Notes under the pieces: generated by a model
Databases searched by the model: none
What the model was told of the DNA's origin: nothing
Seen by the model: only the letters and a program-made list of their open reading frames with translations
Shown here: positions 1-6,120 of the stretch, one piece after another
How positions within the stretch are numbered: position 1 is the stretch's first letter
Layout of the letters: each line of letters begins with the position of its first letter
Program-made: the position numbers and the translations under genes
Source: UBA830 sp036339975
Lineage (GTDB): Bacteria; Pseudomonadota; Alphaproteobacteria; MPNO01; UBA830
Direction of reading: 5' to 3'
Assembly: GCA_036339975.1 (NCBI GenBank)
Contig: JAYYZV010000033.1
Span: 1-12,903, forward strand
DNA: 12,903 bases

Positions 1-93
1 GATCGACTATCAAAATACAATCAGCTAATCCGTATTGAGGAAGACCTCGGTCCGGCGGCGATCTATGCCGGACGCGGAGCCCTCGGACTATAG
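1..93 (+). CDS. eno: Enolase, C-terminal end only (partial)
   Basis: Frame 1 is open from base 1 and ends at TAG 91-93, giving 30 residues. They contain KYNQLIRIEEDLG followed by AAIYAGRG, the well-conserved C-terminus of bacterial enolase (2-phosphoglycerate to phosphoenolpyruvate in glycolysis). The rest of the gene, including the active site, lies to the left of the window. Its position just before an FtsB-like gene and pdhA is the usual alphaproteobacterial arrangement, which supports the call despite the short fragment. No convincing hairpin plus T-tract follows the stop codon. Confidence 0.93.
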   Translation, partial: DRLSKYNQLIRIEEDLGPAAIYAGRGALGL

Positions 94-119
94 ATATACT
101 AAAATCAAATAGTAAATCT

Positions 120-217
120 GAGTCTGTTTATGACTGTTTTGGTTGAAATTTTAGTATTATTTTCCTGATTTGAGTCTTTTTTGGTTGACCATACGAATCG
201 AAATGTGATTCGATTCG
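120..217 (+). promoter_or_regulatory. GANTC cluster and candidate promoter upstream of the ftsB-like gene
   Basis: This AT-rich stretch between eno and the ftsB-like gene has five GANTC motifs, at 120-124, 172-176, 195-199, 207-211 and 212-216. GANTC is the target of the cell-cycle methylase CcrM in Alphaproteobacteria. A TTGACC at 185-190 resembles a -35 element. The only -10-like hexamer at a fitting distance is the poor TTCGAT at 209-214 (18-bp spacer), which would put the start of transcription at or just before the ATG at 221. Three of the GANTC sites would then lie in the spacer or over the -10. The motifs are visible directly; promoter function and methylation control are inferred. Confidence 0.4.
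194..217. repeat. Perfect 9-bp inverted repeat just before the ftsB-like start
   Basis: CGAATCGAA (194-202) is matched exactly by its reverse complement TTCGATTCG (209-217), with a 6-nt centre. The repeat ends 3 bases before the ATG at 221. The arms contain GANTC sites at 195-199 and 212-216, and a third, at 207-211, spans the centre and the right arm. It may be an operator, or a hairpin if transcribed. There is no T-run after it, so it is not an intrinsic terminator. Confidence 0.55.
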
Positions 218-220
218 CAA

Positions 221-547
221 ATGGGAGCTGTTCATGAAATAAAACGACGATCGCGCCGCATGATTGTTCCAATGATTGGAGCGCTCTTTGTTTCCTACTT
301 TCTAGTCCATTCTTTTCACGGCGATCGCGGCGTTATTGCCTGGATGCATGTCCAGAAACAGGTTTCGGCTGCAGATGAGACACTTAAATCGACCCGCGCC
401 GTTCGGCGCGACTATGAAAGGCGTATCTCTTTGCTTAGATCCGGGCAGCTTGACGCGGATATGCTAGATGAAAGGGCACGTCTAATGGCGGGTTTGGTTC
501 GTCCGGATGAATACATCATCGTGGGCGCAAAGGCTCAGTCTGACTGA
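221..547 (+). CDS. FtsB/DivIC-family septum formation initiator
   Basis: This small, 108-residue, single-span inner-membrane protein has the layout of FtsB. A short basic cytoplasmic tail (residues 1-13) is followed by a hydrophobic span at about 14-31, the G34-D-R-G motif, a periplasmic helix likely to be a coiled coil (about 45-75), and a C-terminal D-A-D-M-L-D-E-R-A-R block (78-87) as in the DivIC/FtsB Pfam family. FtsB joins FtsL and FtsQ in the divisome. The gene sits between eno and pdhA, the usual alphaproteobacterial location. An in-frame TGA at 206-208 rules out an earlier start. ATG 221 has no Shine-Dalgarno sequence. The only later in-frame Met that could serve is M14, which falls at the start of the membrane span and so is less likely. 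Sequence identity in this family is low, so the exact gene name is left open. Confidence 0.8.
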   Translation: MGAVHEIKRRSRRMIVPMIGALFVSYFLVHSFHGDRGVIAWMHVQKQVSAADETLKSTRAVRRDYERRISLLRSGQLDADMLDERARLMAGLVRPDEYIIVGAKAQSD

Positions 548-565
548 TTGCCTATAAGTTTTAAC

Positions 566-583
566 GGTCATTTTGACCTTTTT
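566..583 (+). terminator. Short hairpin with T-tract after the ftsB-like gene (weak)
   Basis: GGTCA (566-570), TTT, TGACC (574-578) form a perfect 5-bp inverted repeat, followed directly by five T residues (579-583). It lies 19 bp after the ftsB-like stop codon. As an intrinsic terminator it is weak because the stem is short. The symmetrical core could equally be an operator for the pdh operon. It does not match the GntR-type PdhR site (TTGGT-N3-ACCAA). Confidence 0.3.
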
Positions 584-638
584 GAAATTTTCTTAACGCC
601 AACGGCGCTAAAACGACCGTTCCTTTCTCATGTCGGTG

Positions 639-666
639 TTGCGGTGTGGTACAGTTTCTATATTGT
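639..666 (+). promoter_or_regulatory. Possible sigma-70 promoter for the pdh operon
   Basis: In the 184-bp gap before pdhA, TTGCGG (639-644) and TATTGT (661-666) are 16 bp apart. They match the -35 and -10 consensus at 3/6 and 4/6 positions. Transcription would start near 673 and leave a leader of about 60 nt. An overlapping TATATT (659-664) is an alternative -10 box. The match is modest, so this is only the best candidate seen in the gap. Confidence 0.25.
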
Positions 667-731
667 AATCACCAATAAATCCGTATGAATATGAGTACAT
701 ACACGCATTTTGATCGGGCGGGAGAAGTGCA

Positions 732-1772
732 ATGGCTAAATCACCCCAGTCGAAGGGCCGAAAAGTTAAAGGTAAGACTGCTACGCGTAGGAAAAAAAAA
801 GTCGGGGGCCGCAGCGCTACAGAGCTACTTGATTACTACCGAAACATGTTGCTTATTCGCCGCTTTGAGGAACGTGCCGGACAGATGTACGGCATGGGAC
901 TGATTGGTGGTTTTTGCCACCTCTATATCGGTCAGGAAGCCGTGGTTGTCGGAATGCAGGCCGCGATCGACGACCGAGACGCTGTAATTACCAGTTATCG
1001 GGATCACGGACATATGTTGGCTTGCGGTATGGAGGCCAAGGGTGTGATGGCAGAGTTGACGGGGCGCATCGGCGGGTACTCCAAGGGAAAAGGTGGGTCG
1101 ATGCACATGTTTTCCAAGGAAAAGTCATTTTATGGGGGGCACGGGATTGTTGGTGCTCAGGTACCGATCGGCACAGGGCTGGCATTCGCTGCAAAATATA
1201 AAGGAACGGACGGAGTATCGATAACTTACCTAGGCGACGGGGCTGTGAATCAGGGTCAGGTTAATGAGGCCTTTAACATGGCGGGGCTCTGGGACTTGCC
1301 GGTAATCTACGTTATCGAAAACAACCGCTATGGAATGGGTACGTCCGTATCCCGGGCATCGGCGGCAAAGGAGCTGTATCGGCTTGGCGAGCCTTATGGT
1401 ATGCCGGGAGAGCAAGTTGACGGCATGAATGTATTAGCTGTCCGGGAGGCGGCGGCTAAAGCAGTGAAATATTGCCGAGCCGGAAACGGGCCATACGTTT
1501 TGGAAATGATGACATATCGCTATCGCGGTCATTCTATGTCGGATCCCGCAAAATACCGGCCAAAGGAAGAAGTTGCGGAAATGCGGGAACAATTTGATCC
1601 GATTGCGAATCTGAGTAAGGTAATTGTCTCCGCTGGTTATAAATCCGAGGATGAGTTGAAGGATCTGGACCGGGAAGTCCGTGGAGTTGTGACGGAGGCG
1701 GCGGAATTCGCTCAGCAAAGTCCCGAGCCGAATCCCTCAGAACTATATACCGACGTACTGCTAGATGCTTGA
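732..1772 (+). CDS. pdhA: Pyruvate dehydrogenase E1 component, alpha subunit
   Basis: E1-alpha pairs with PdhB as a heterotetramer. It uses thiamine diphosphate (ThDP) to decarboxylate pyruvate and pass the acetyl group to a lipoyl domain. The 346 residues are normal for the family. A Lys/Arg-rich N-terminal tail (1-25), common in alphaproteobacterial PdhA, precedes the catalytic domain with GGFCHLYIGQEA (59-70), SYRDHGH (88-94) and the ThDP-binding motif from GDG (168-170) to NN (197-198). The loop YRYRGHSMSDP (262-272) corresponds to the loop phosphorylated in eukaryotes. GGGAGAAG upstream of ATG 732 is a good ribosome-binding site. pdhB begins 12 nt after the stop, so the two are co-transcribed. 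The tail is encoded partly by a run of nine A (792-800). Branched-chain 2-oxoacid E1-alpha is less likely given the E2 and lipA neighbours. Confidence 0.97.
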   Translation: MAKSPQSKGRKVKGKTATRRKKKVGGRSATELLDYYRNMLLIRRFEERAGQMYGMGLIGGFCHLYIGQEAVVVGMQAAIDDRDAVITSYRDHGHMLACGMEAKGVMAELTGRIGGYSKGKGGSMHMFSKEKSFYGGHGIVGAQVPIGTGLAFAAKYKGTDGVSITYLGDGAVNQGQVNEAFNMAGLWDLPVIYVIENNRYGMGTSVSRASAAKELYRLGEPYGMPGEQVDGMNVLAVREAAAKAVKYCRAGNGPYVLEMMTYRYRGHSMSDPAKYRPKEEVAEMREQFDPIANLSKVIVSAGYKSEDELKDLDREVRGVVTEAAEFAQQSPEPNPSELYTDVLLDA

Positions 1773-1784
1773 GCGGAGGTAAAG

Positions 1785-2051
1785 ATGCCTATTGAAATAC
1801 TGATGCCCGCGCTGTCACCGACCATGACGGAGGGCAATCTTGCAAAATGGCATAAGAATGAGGGTGACGAGGTGTCCGCCGGTGACGTGATTGCAGAAAT
1901 CGAGACCGATAAGGCGACAATGGAAGTCGAGGCTGTCGATGAGGGAGTGCTCGGCAAAATTTTTGTTTCCGAGGGTAGTGAGAATGTTCAGGTCAATCAG
2001 GTAATCGGTCTGTTGCTCGGAGAAGGCGAGGACGCTGGGAGCATTGGAGGC
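1785..2051 (+). repeat. Lipoyl-domain coding repeat, copy 1 (in pdhB)
   Basis: The first 89 codons of pdhB encode a lipoyl domain matching the first 89 codons of pdhC without gaps, with about 66 of 89 residues identical when compared by eye. The DNA has diverged at many third positions, so this is an old duplication kept at the protein level rather than a recent direct repeat. Confidence 0.85.
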
Positions 2052-3164
2052 AGTTTGCCGCCGCCTGCGGTCGCCCAGGTCGAGCCCCCGGCAGAAGCGC
2101 CAGAAAATTCATCAGCACCCGCAGAAGTCGGCACGTCACCTCCAAAATCATCCGCTGTCGAACCGGATTATGCGGGTAACATGGTCAGCCTAACGGTTCG
2201 TGAGGCACTCCGGGAAGCCATGGCTGAGGAAATGCGGGCAGATGAGAACGTATTCCTGATGGGCGAAGAAGTTGCCCAGTACGAGGGGGCATATAAGGTT
2301 AGCCAAGGGTTGCTTGAGGAGTTTGGTGAACGGCGTGTTATCGATACGCCTATAACCGAACACGGCTTTACTGGCCTTGGCATCGGCGCTGCCTTTGCCG
2401 GATTGAAGCCCATTGTTGAATTCATGACGTTCAACTTCGCGATGCAGGCCATGGACCAGCTAATAAATTCGGCCGCCAAGACAAACTATATGTCGGGCGG
2501 ACAGATGGGTTGTCCAGCGGTCTTCCGCGGACCAAACGGCGCAGCGTCTCGTGTCGCCGCGCAGCACTCGCAATGCTTTGCGAGTTGGTACGCCCATATA
2601 CCCGGTATTTACGTTGTTTCTCCTTATTCTGCAGCGGATGCGAAGGGTTTGCTGAAGTCGGCTATTCGGGATCCAAACCCGGTAGTGTTCCTAGAGAACG
2701 AAATTCTATATGGCCAAAACTTCAATGTGCCAAACGACCCAGAATGGACTGTCCCGATCGGCAAGGCGAGTGTTGTTCGGGAAGGCAGAGACATCACCAT
2801 TACCGCTTTCTCGATAATGGTTGGTTACGCCCTTGAAGCGGCAGAAGATCTGGCAAAACAGGGTATTGACGCCGAGGTGATCGACCTTAGAACCCTGCGT
2901 CCGTTGGACACGGAAACCATCGTCAAGTCGGTCAGGAAAACCAACCGGATTGTGTCGGTTGAAGAGGGCTGGCCGGTGGCCGGAATTGGATCTGAGATCG
3001 GTGCCATCGTGATGGAACAGGCCTTTGACTGGCTAGACGCGCCGGTTCAGCGGGTCTGTGCGGCTGACGTACCGTTGCCCTATGCGGCAAATCTGGAGAA
3101 GCTGGCGCTGCCGCAGGTGGCTGATGTGGTTCAGGCGGCTAAGACCGCCTGTTACGCGGATTGA
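1785..3164 (+). CDS. pdhB: Pyruvate dehydrogenase E1 component, beta subunit, with N-terminal lipoyl domain
   Basis: This is the beta half of the ThDP-dependent E1 enzyme. Residues 1-87 form a lipoyl domain whose attachment lysine is K43 in ETDKATMEVE. A Pro/Ala/Glu-rich linker (about 88-130) leads to the E1-beta fold (133-459), with GEEVAQYEGAYKVSQGL (160-176), TPITEHGFTGLGIG (188-201), the conserved AAQHSQ histidine (H261), and the C-terminal transketolase domain. The extra lipoyl domain makes the protein (459 residues) about 130 longer than E1-beta without it (about 325). It is a known feature of alphaproteobacterial PdhB. GGAGG seven bases before ATG 1785 fixes the start. The lipoyl domain is about 74% identical by eye to that of the downstream pdhC, implying duplication or ongoing exchange between the two genes. 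Confidence 0.97.
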   Translation: MPIEILMPALSPTMTEGNLAKWHKNEGDEVSAGDVIAEIETDKATMEVEAVDEGVLGKIFVSEGSENVQVNQVIGLLLGEGEDAGSIGGSLPPPAVAQVEPPAEAPENSSAPAEVGTSPPKSSAVEPDYAGNMVSLTVREALREAMAEEMRADENVFLMGEEVAQYEGAYKVSQGLLEEFGERRVIDTPITEHGFTGLGIGAAFAGLKPIVEFMTFNFAMQAMDQLINSAAKTNYMSGGQMGCPAVFRGPNGAASRVAAQHSQCFASWYAHIPGIYVVSPYSAADAKGLLKSAIRDPNPVVFLENEILYGQNFNVPNDPEWTVPIGKASVVREGRDITITAFSIMVGYALEAAEDLAKQGIDAEVIDLRTLRPLDTETIVKSVRKTNRIVSVEEGWPVAGIGSEIGAIVMEQAFDWLDAPVQRVCAADVPLPYAANLEKLALPQVADVVQAAKTACYAD

Positions 3165-3182
3165 ACGGGCGGGTAGACGGGT

Positions 3183-3449
3183 ATGGCCATCAAAATTCTA
3201 ATGCCGGCGCTGTCGCCGACAATGACTGAGGGGAACGTTGCCAAGTGGCATGTCAAAGAAGGCGACGAAGTAAGGCCGGGAGACGTCATCGCAGAGATAG
3301 AAACCGACAAGGCGACTATGGAGGTCGAGTCCATCGATGAGGGCGTCGTCGGCAAGATTATGGTGCCTGAGGGTGCTGAGGGTATTCAAGTAAATACAAC
3401 CATTGGGGTGTTACTGGAAGATGGCGAAGACGTCTCGTCCATCGGCGAC
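3183..3449 (+). repeat. Lipoyl-domain coding repeat, copy 2 (in pdhC)
   Basis: This is the counterpart of the lipoyl-domain segment at the start of pdhB. Both copies keep the ETDKATMEVE lipoylation site and the PALSPTMTEGN start, and both are followed by a Pro/Ala-rich linker. Confidence 0.85.
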
Positions 3450-4616
3450 GATCCCGAGGTTGGAGCGCCGGCGCCGAGATCCGAACCCGTCGACACAGCG
3501 CAGCAACCTGTAAAAGCATCGAGCCCGCCTAACCCTGCGCCATCGACGCGGGACACGGATGTCGAAGTTAGCCCGCTAGCTAAGCGGATTGCTGAGCAGA
3601 CCGGCGTCGATCTCCGTTCGGTCGTCGGCTCGGGCATACAGGGCAAAATCGTAAAAGCGGATGTTGAGGCGGCCTTCTCCGTTGGCGGTAAACCGGCCGA
3701 CGGACAGGTTCAAATTGAGACAGATGCGGTTTTACCTGAACCCGTTGATGCGGACGGTAACCGTATCGCCGCGAGCCCACTTGCGCGGCGGATGGCAGCT
3801 GATTCAAATGTCGACCTCGTTGGAATTGCCGGCTCGGGCCCCAATGGACGGATTGTCAAAACCGATGTTGAGGCCGCGATCGCTTTGCGCGGGGCTCCGC
3901 AAACGGCATTCTCATCGACACCTGCCGGCGATATGTCCGAGATCGTCAAGTTGTCCACGGTTCGTAAGGTAATCGCGCAGCGAATGACTGAGTCCAAATC
4001 CAAGGTTCCACATTTTTATCTCACGATGGACTGTGAACTGGACGAGCTTATCAGGGTGCGAAAAGCGCTGAACGATGCGCAGAATGACGTGAAAATATCA
4101 GTCAACGATTTTGTAATCCGCGCATGCGCCATTGCGCTTATGGAGGTTCCGGCTGCCAATGTTGCCTACGAGGGCGAAGGCGAAATGCGCCAGCACCATA
4201 CGGCCGATATCTCGGTCGCGGTTGCCATCCCGGGTGGGCTGATCACCCCTATCGTACGCGGAGCCGAAAAAAAGGGCTTCAAGCAAATCTCCGCCGAGAT
4301 GAAGGACCTTGCTACCCGTGCTCGCGACGGCAAACTTTTGCCGGTGGAATACCAAGGCGGGTCATTCTCTGTGTCCAATCTCGGCATGTTTGGCGTGAAG
4401 CAGTTCGATGCGGTGATCAACCCGCCGCAGGCCTGCATCCTCGCGGTGGGTGCCGGAGAACAACGTCCGGTGGTGAAAAGCGGTGAGATCGTGCCGGCGA
4501 CGGTTATGAGCTGCACTTTGTCGGTTGATCACAGGGTGGTGGATGGCGCCATCGGCGCTGAGCTGCTGGCGGCGGTCAAACGCTGTCTGGAAAACCCAGC
4601 GTTGATGCTACTGTAA
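3183..4616 (+). CDS. pdhC: Dihydrolipoamide acetyltransferase (PDH E2) with two tandem subunit-binding domains
   Basis: E2 is the structural core of PDH. It takes the acetyl group from E1 onto its lipoyl arm and transfers it to CoA. The order in 477 residues is: lipoyl domain (1-88, K43); linker; peripheral-subunit-binding domain 1 (about 129-166, VSPLAKRIAEQTGVDL); second linker; subunit-binding domain 2 (about 197-234, ASPLARRMAADSNVDL); linker; and the acetyltransferase domain (about 252-477) with the active site DHRVVDG (449-455; H450, D454). Most E2 proteins have one binding domain, and this one has two. The start at ATG 3183 gives a full lipoyl domain. The upstream Shine-Dalgarno is weak (only short G-runs in the 18-nt gap after pdhB). 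A 2-oxoglutarate or branched-chain E2 is unlikely in this operon. Confidence 0.96.
   Translation: MAIKILMPALSPTMTEGNVAKWHVKEGDEVRPGDVIAEIETDKATMEVESIDEGVVGKIMVPEGAEGIQVNTTIGVLLEDGEDVSSIGDDPEVGAPAPRSEPVDTAQQPVKASSPPNPAPSTRDTDVEVSPLAKRIAEQTGVDLRSVVGSGIQGKIVKADVEAAFSVGGKPADGQVQIETDAVLPEPVDADGNRIAASPLARRMAADSNVDLVGIAGSGPNGRIVKTDVEAAIALRGAPQTAFSSTPAGDMSEIVKLSTVRKVIAQRMTESKSKVPHFYLTMDCELDELIRVRKALNDAQNDVKISVNDFVIRACAIALMEVPAANVAYEGEGEMRQHHTADISVAVAIPGGLITPIVRGAEKKGFKQISAEMKDLATRARDGKLLPVEYQGGSFSVSNLGMFGVKQFDAVINPPQACILAVGAGEQRPVVKSGEIVPATVMSCTLSVDHRVVDGAIGAELLAAVKRCLENPALMLL
3567..3680 (+). repeat. Subunit-binding domain, tandem copy 1 (in pdhC)
   Basis: These bases encode residues 129-166, a complete E3/E1-binding domain: SPLAKRIAEQTGVDL, then the GSG turn and GKIVKADVEAA. 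It aligns without gaps to the second copy at 3771-3884, with 21 of 38 residues identical by eye. A linker of 30 residues separates them. Confidence 0.85.
3771..3884 (+). repeat. Subunit-binding domain, tandem copy 2 (in pdhC)
   Basis: These bases encode residues 197-234: SPLARRMAADSNVDL, the GSG turn and GRIVKTDVEAA. All hallmark positions of the family are present (SPLA/RR, VDL, GSG-x-x-G-R-I-x-K-x-D), so the second copy looks functional rather than decayed. Confidence 0.85.
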
Positions 4617-4716
4617 AATTTGCCGTATGGCGGGAAATTGGGGCTAGCCGGCGGCTTCTGATTACCGTCTCTGCACGGCGCCAAAACGCGCTCGATAGAG
4701 TGAGAAAGGACATGCT

Positions 4717-6117
4717 GTGGCAGACGATCAATACGAACTGGTTGTAGTGGGCGGCGGCCCCGGCGGTTACGTGGCAGCGATCCGAGCGGCGCAGCTCGGC
4801 ATGAAAGCGGCGGTCGTTGAGCGCGAGCACCTTGGTGGTATCTGTCTAAATTGGGGATGCATCCCAACTAAGGCCTTGCTGCGAACGTCAGAGATCAAGC
4901 ACCTTATAGACCACGCCGAAGAATTTGGGATTTCGGTCAGTGATGTTTCCTTCGATATTAAAAAAATTGTGGAGCGGTCCCGCGGTGTAGCAAAACGCCT
5001 AAACCAAGGCGTCGGGCACCTGCTGAAAAAAAATAAGGTCGACGTTATTATGGGTGCTGGTGCACTGTCCGGCGGCGGAAAGCTGGCAGTCACGGATGCC
5101 AATGGCGGGTCATCTGAACTATCTGCGGATCACATTATTCTGGCGACTGGTGCAAGGGCACGCTCGTTGCCGGGGCTTGAGCCAGACGGCAAGCTGATTT
5201 GGACCTATAGGGAAGCAATGGTGCCAGAGACAATGCCTGGCTCGCTTCTGGTGATAGGGTCCGGAGCGATCGGGATCGAGTTTGCTAGCTTCTATTCCGA
5301 CCTCGGTACTGACGTCACCGTTGTCGAAGCGATGGACCGGGTACTGCCCGTGGAGGATGAAGAAGTCTCCGCCATCGCGCGGAAGGCGTTCGAAAAGCAG
5401 GGAATGATTATTCACACAGGTGCAAAGGTATCGGCAGCAAAGCTTGGCGCGGACGATGTCACGGTGACCGCTGAGATGGACGACGGAAACACTCAGGAAA
5501 TCACTGTCGATCGGGTTATTCTGGCAGTCGGAATCACAGGTAACATCGAGAATATTGGGCTGGAAAACACCAAGGTGGAGGTTGATGGCGGGCATGTCGT
5601 AATCGACGAATGGATGCAGACCGGAGAACCCGGTGTATATGCTATTGGCGATCTGGCTGGGCCACCTTGGCTCGCGCATAAGGCTAGCCACGAAGGCGTT
5701 ATCTGCGTAGAAAAAATTGCCGGCGAGAAAACCCAGCCATTGGATACGTCGCTAATTCCCGGGTGCACCTATTGCCGTCCGCAGGTCGCTAGCATTGGTA
5801 TGACCGAGGCGAGGGCTAAGGAATCCGGGCATGAGGTGAAGGTGGGCCGTTTCCCGTTTATGGGTAATGGCAAGGCTATCGCCCTCGGTGACAGCGAGGG
5901 CATGATCAAGACGGTTTTTGATTCGAAAACTGGCGAACTGTTAGGAGCCCACATGATCGGAGCCGAGGTAACGGAACTGATCCAAGGGTACATGGTTGGC
6001 AAAACGCTGGAAACTACGGAAGCCGAACTGGTGGAAGCCGTGTTCCCGCATCCAACTCTTTCCGAAATGATGCATGAATCAGTGCTTGACGCGTACGGTC
6101 GCGCTGTCCATTTCTGA
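4717..6117 (+). CDS. lpd: Dihydrolipoamide dehydrogenase (PDH E3)
   Basis: E3 is a flavoprotein that reoxidises dihydrolipoamide on E2 and E1-beta and passes the electrons to NAD+. The 466 residues match the family. Seen in order: FAD-binding GGGPGG (12-17); the redox disulfide CLNWGC (C43, C48) followed by IPTK; NAD-binding GSGAIG (181-186); the second FAD motif YAIGDLAG; and the C-terminal dimer-domain HPTLSE with the catalytic H445-E450 pair. Translation starts with GTG at 4717, six bases after AGAAAGGA; a nearby ATG at 4712 is out of frame. The gap to pdhC is 100 bp, the widest in the operon, and shows no clear promoter or terminator. Only 3 nt separate it from lipA. Confidence 0.97.
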   Translation: MADDQYELVVVGGGPGGYVAAIRAAQLGMKAAVVEREHLGGICLNWGCIPTKALLRTSEIKHLIDHAEEFGISVSDVSFDIKKIVERSRGVAKRLNQGVGHLLKKNKVDVIMGAGALSGGGKLAVTDANGGSSELSADHIILATGARARSLPGLEPDGKLIWTYREAMVPETMPGSLLVIGSGAIGIEFASFYSDLGTDVTVVEAMDRVLPVEDEEVSAIARKAFEKQGMIIHTGAKVSAAKLGADDVTVTAEMDDGNTQEITVDRVILAVGITGNIENIGLENTKVEVDGGHVVIDEWMQTGEPGVYAIGDLAGPPWLAHKASHEGVICVEKIAGEKTQPLDTSLIPGCTYCRPQVASIGMTEARAKESGHEVKVGRFPFMGNGKAIALGDSEGMIKTVFDSKTGELLGAHMIGAEVTELIQGYMVGKTLETTEAELVEAVFPHPTLSEMMHESVLDAYGRAVHF

Positions 6118-6120
6118 CAC

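Noticed and set aside
121..135. AGTC/GACT repeat after enolase as a terminator
   Set aside because: The arms are only 4 bp and AT-rich flanks give no stable stem; too weak to report.
685..903. 72-codon frame overlapping the pdhA start
   Set aside because: It shares the region with the PdhA tail and catalytic start in another frame and has no ribosome-binding site; pdhA has a strong one.
4617..4716. Internal promoter or terminator between pdhC and lpd
   Set aside because: The 100-bp gap has no hairpin with a T-run, and no -35/-10 pair stands out.
4712..4719. ATG at 4712 as the start of lpd
   Set aside because: It is out of frame and soon meets TAG; GTG 4717 follows a good Shine-Dalgarno at the right distance.
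5119..5691. 190-codon open frame on the minus strand inside lpd
   Set aside because: It lies wholly antisense to the well-supported lpd gene, and its translation has no recognisable domain; a shadow of lpd codon use.
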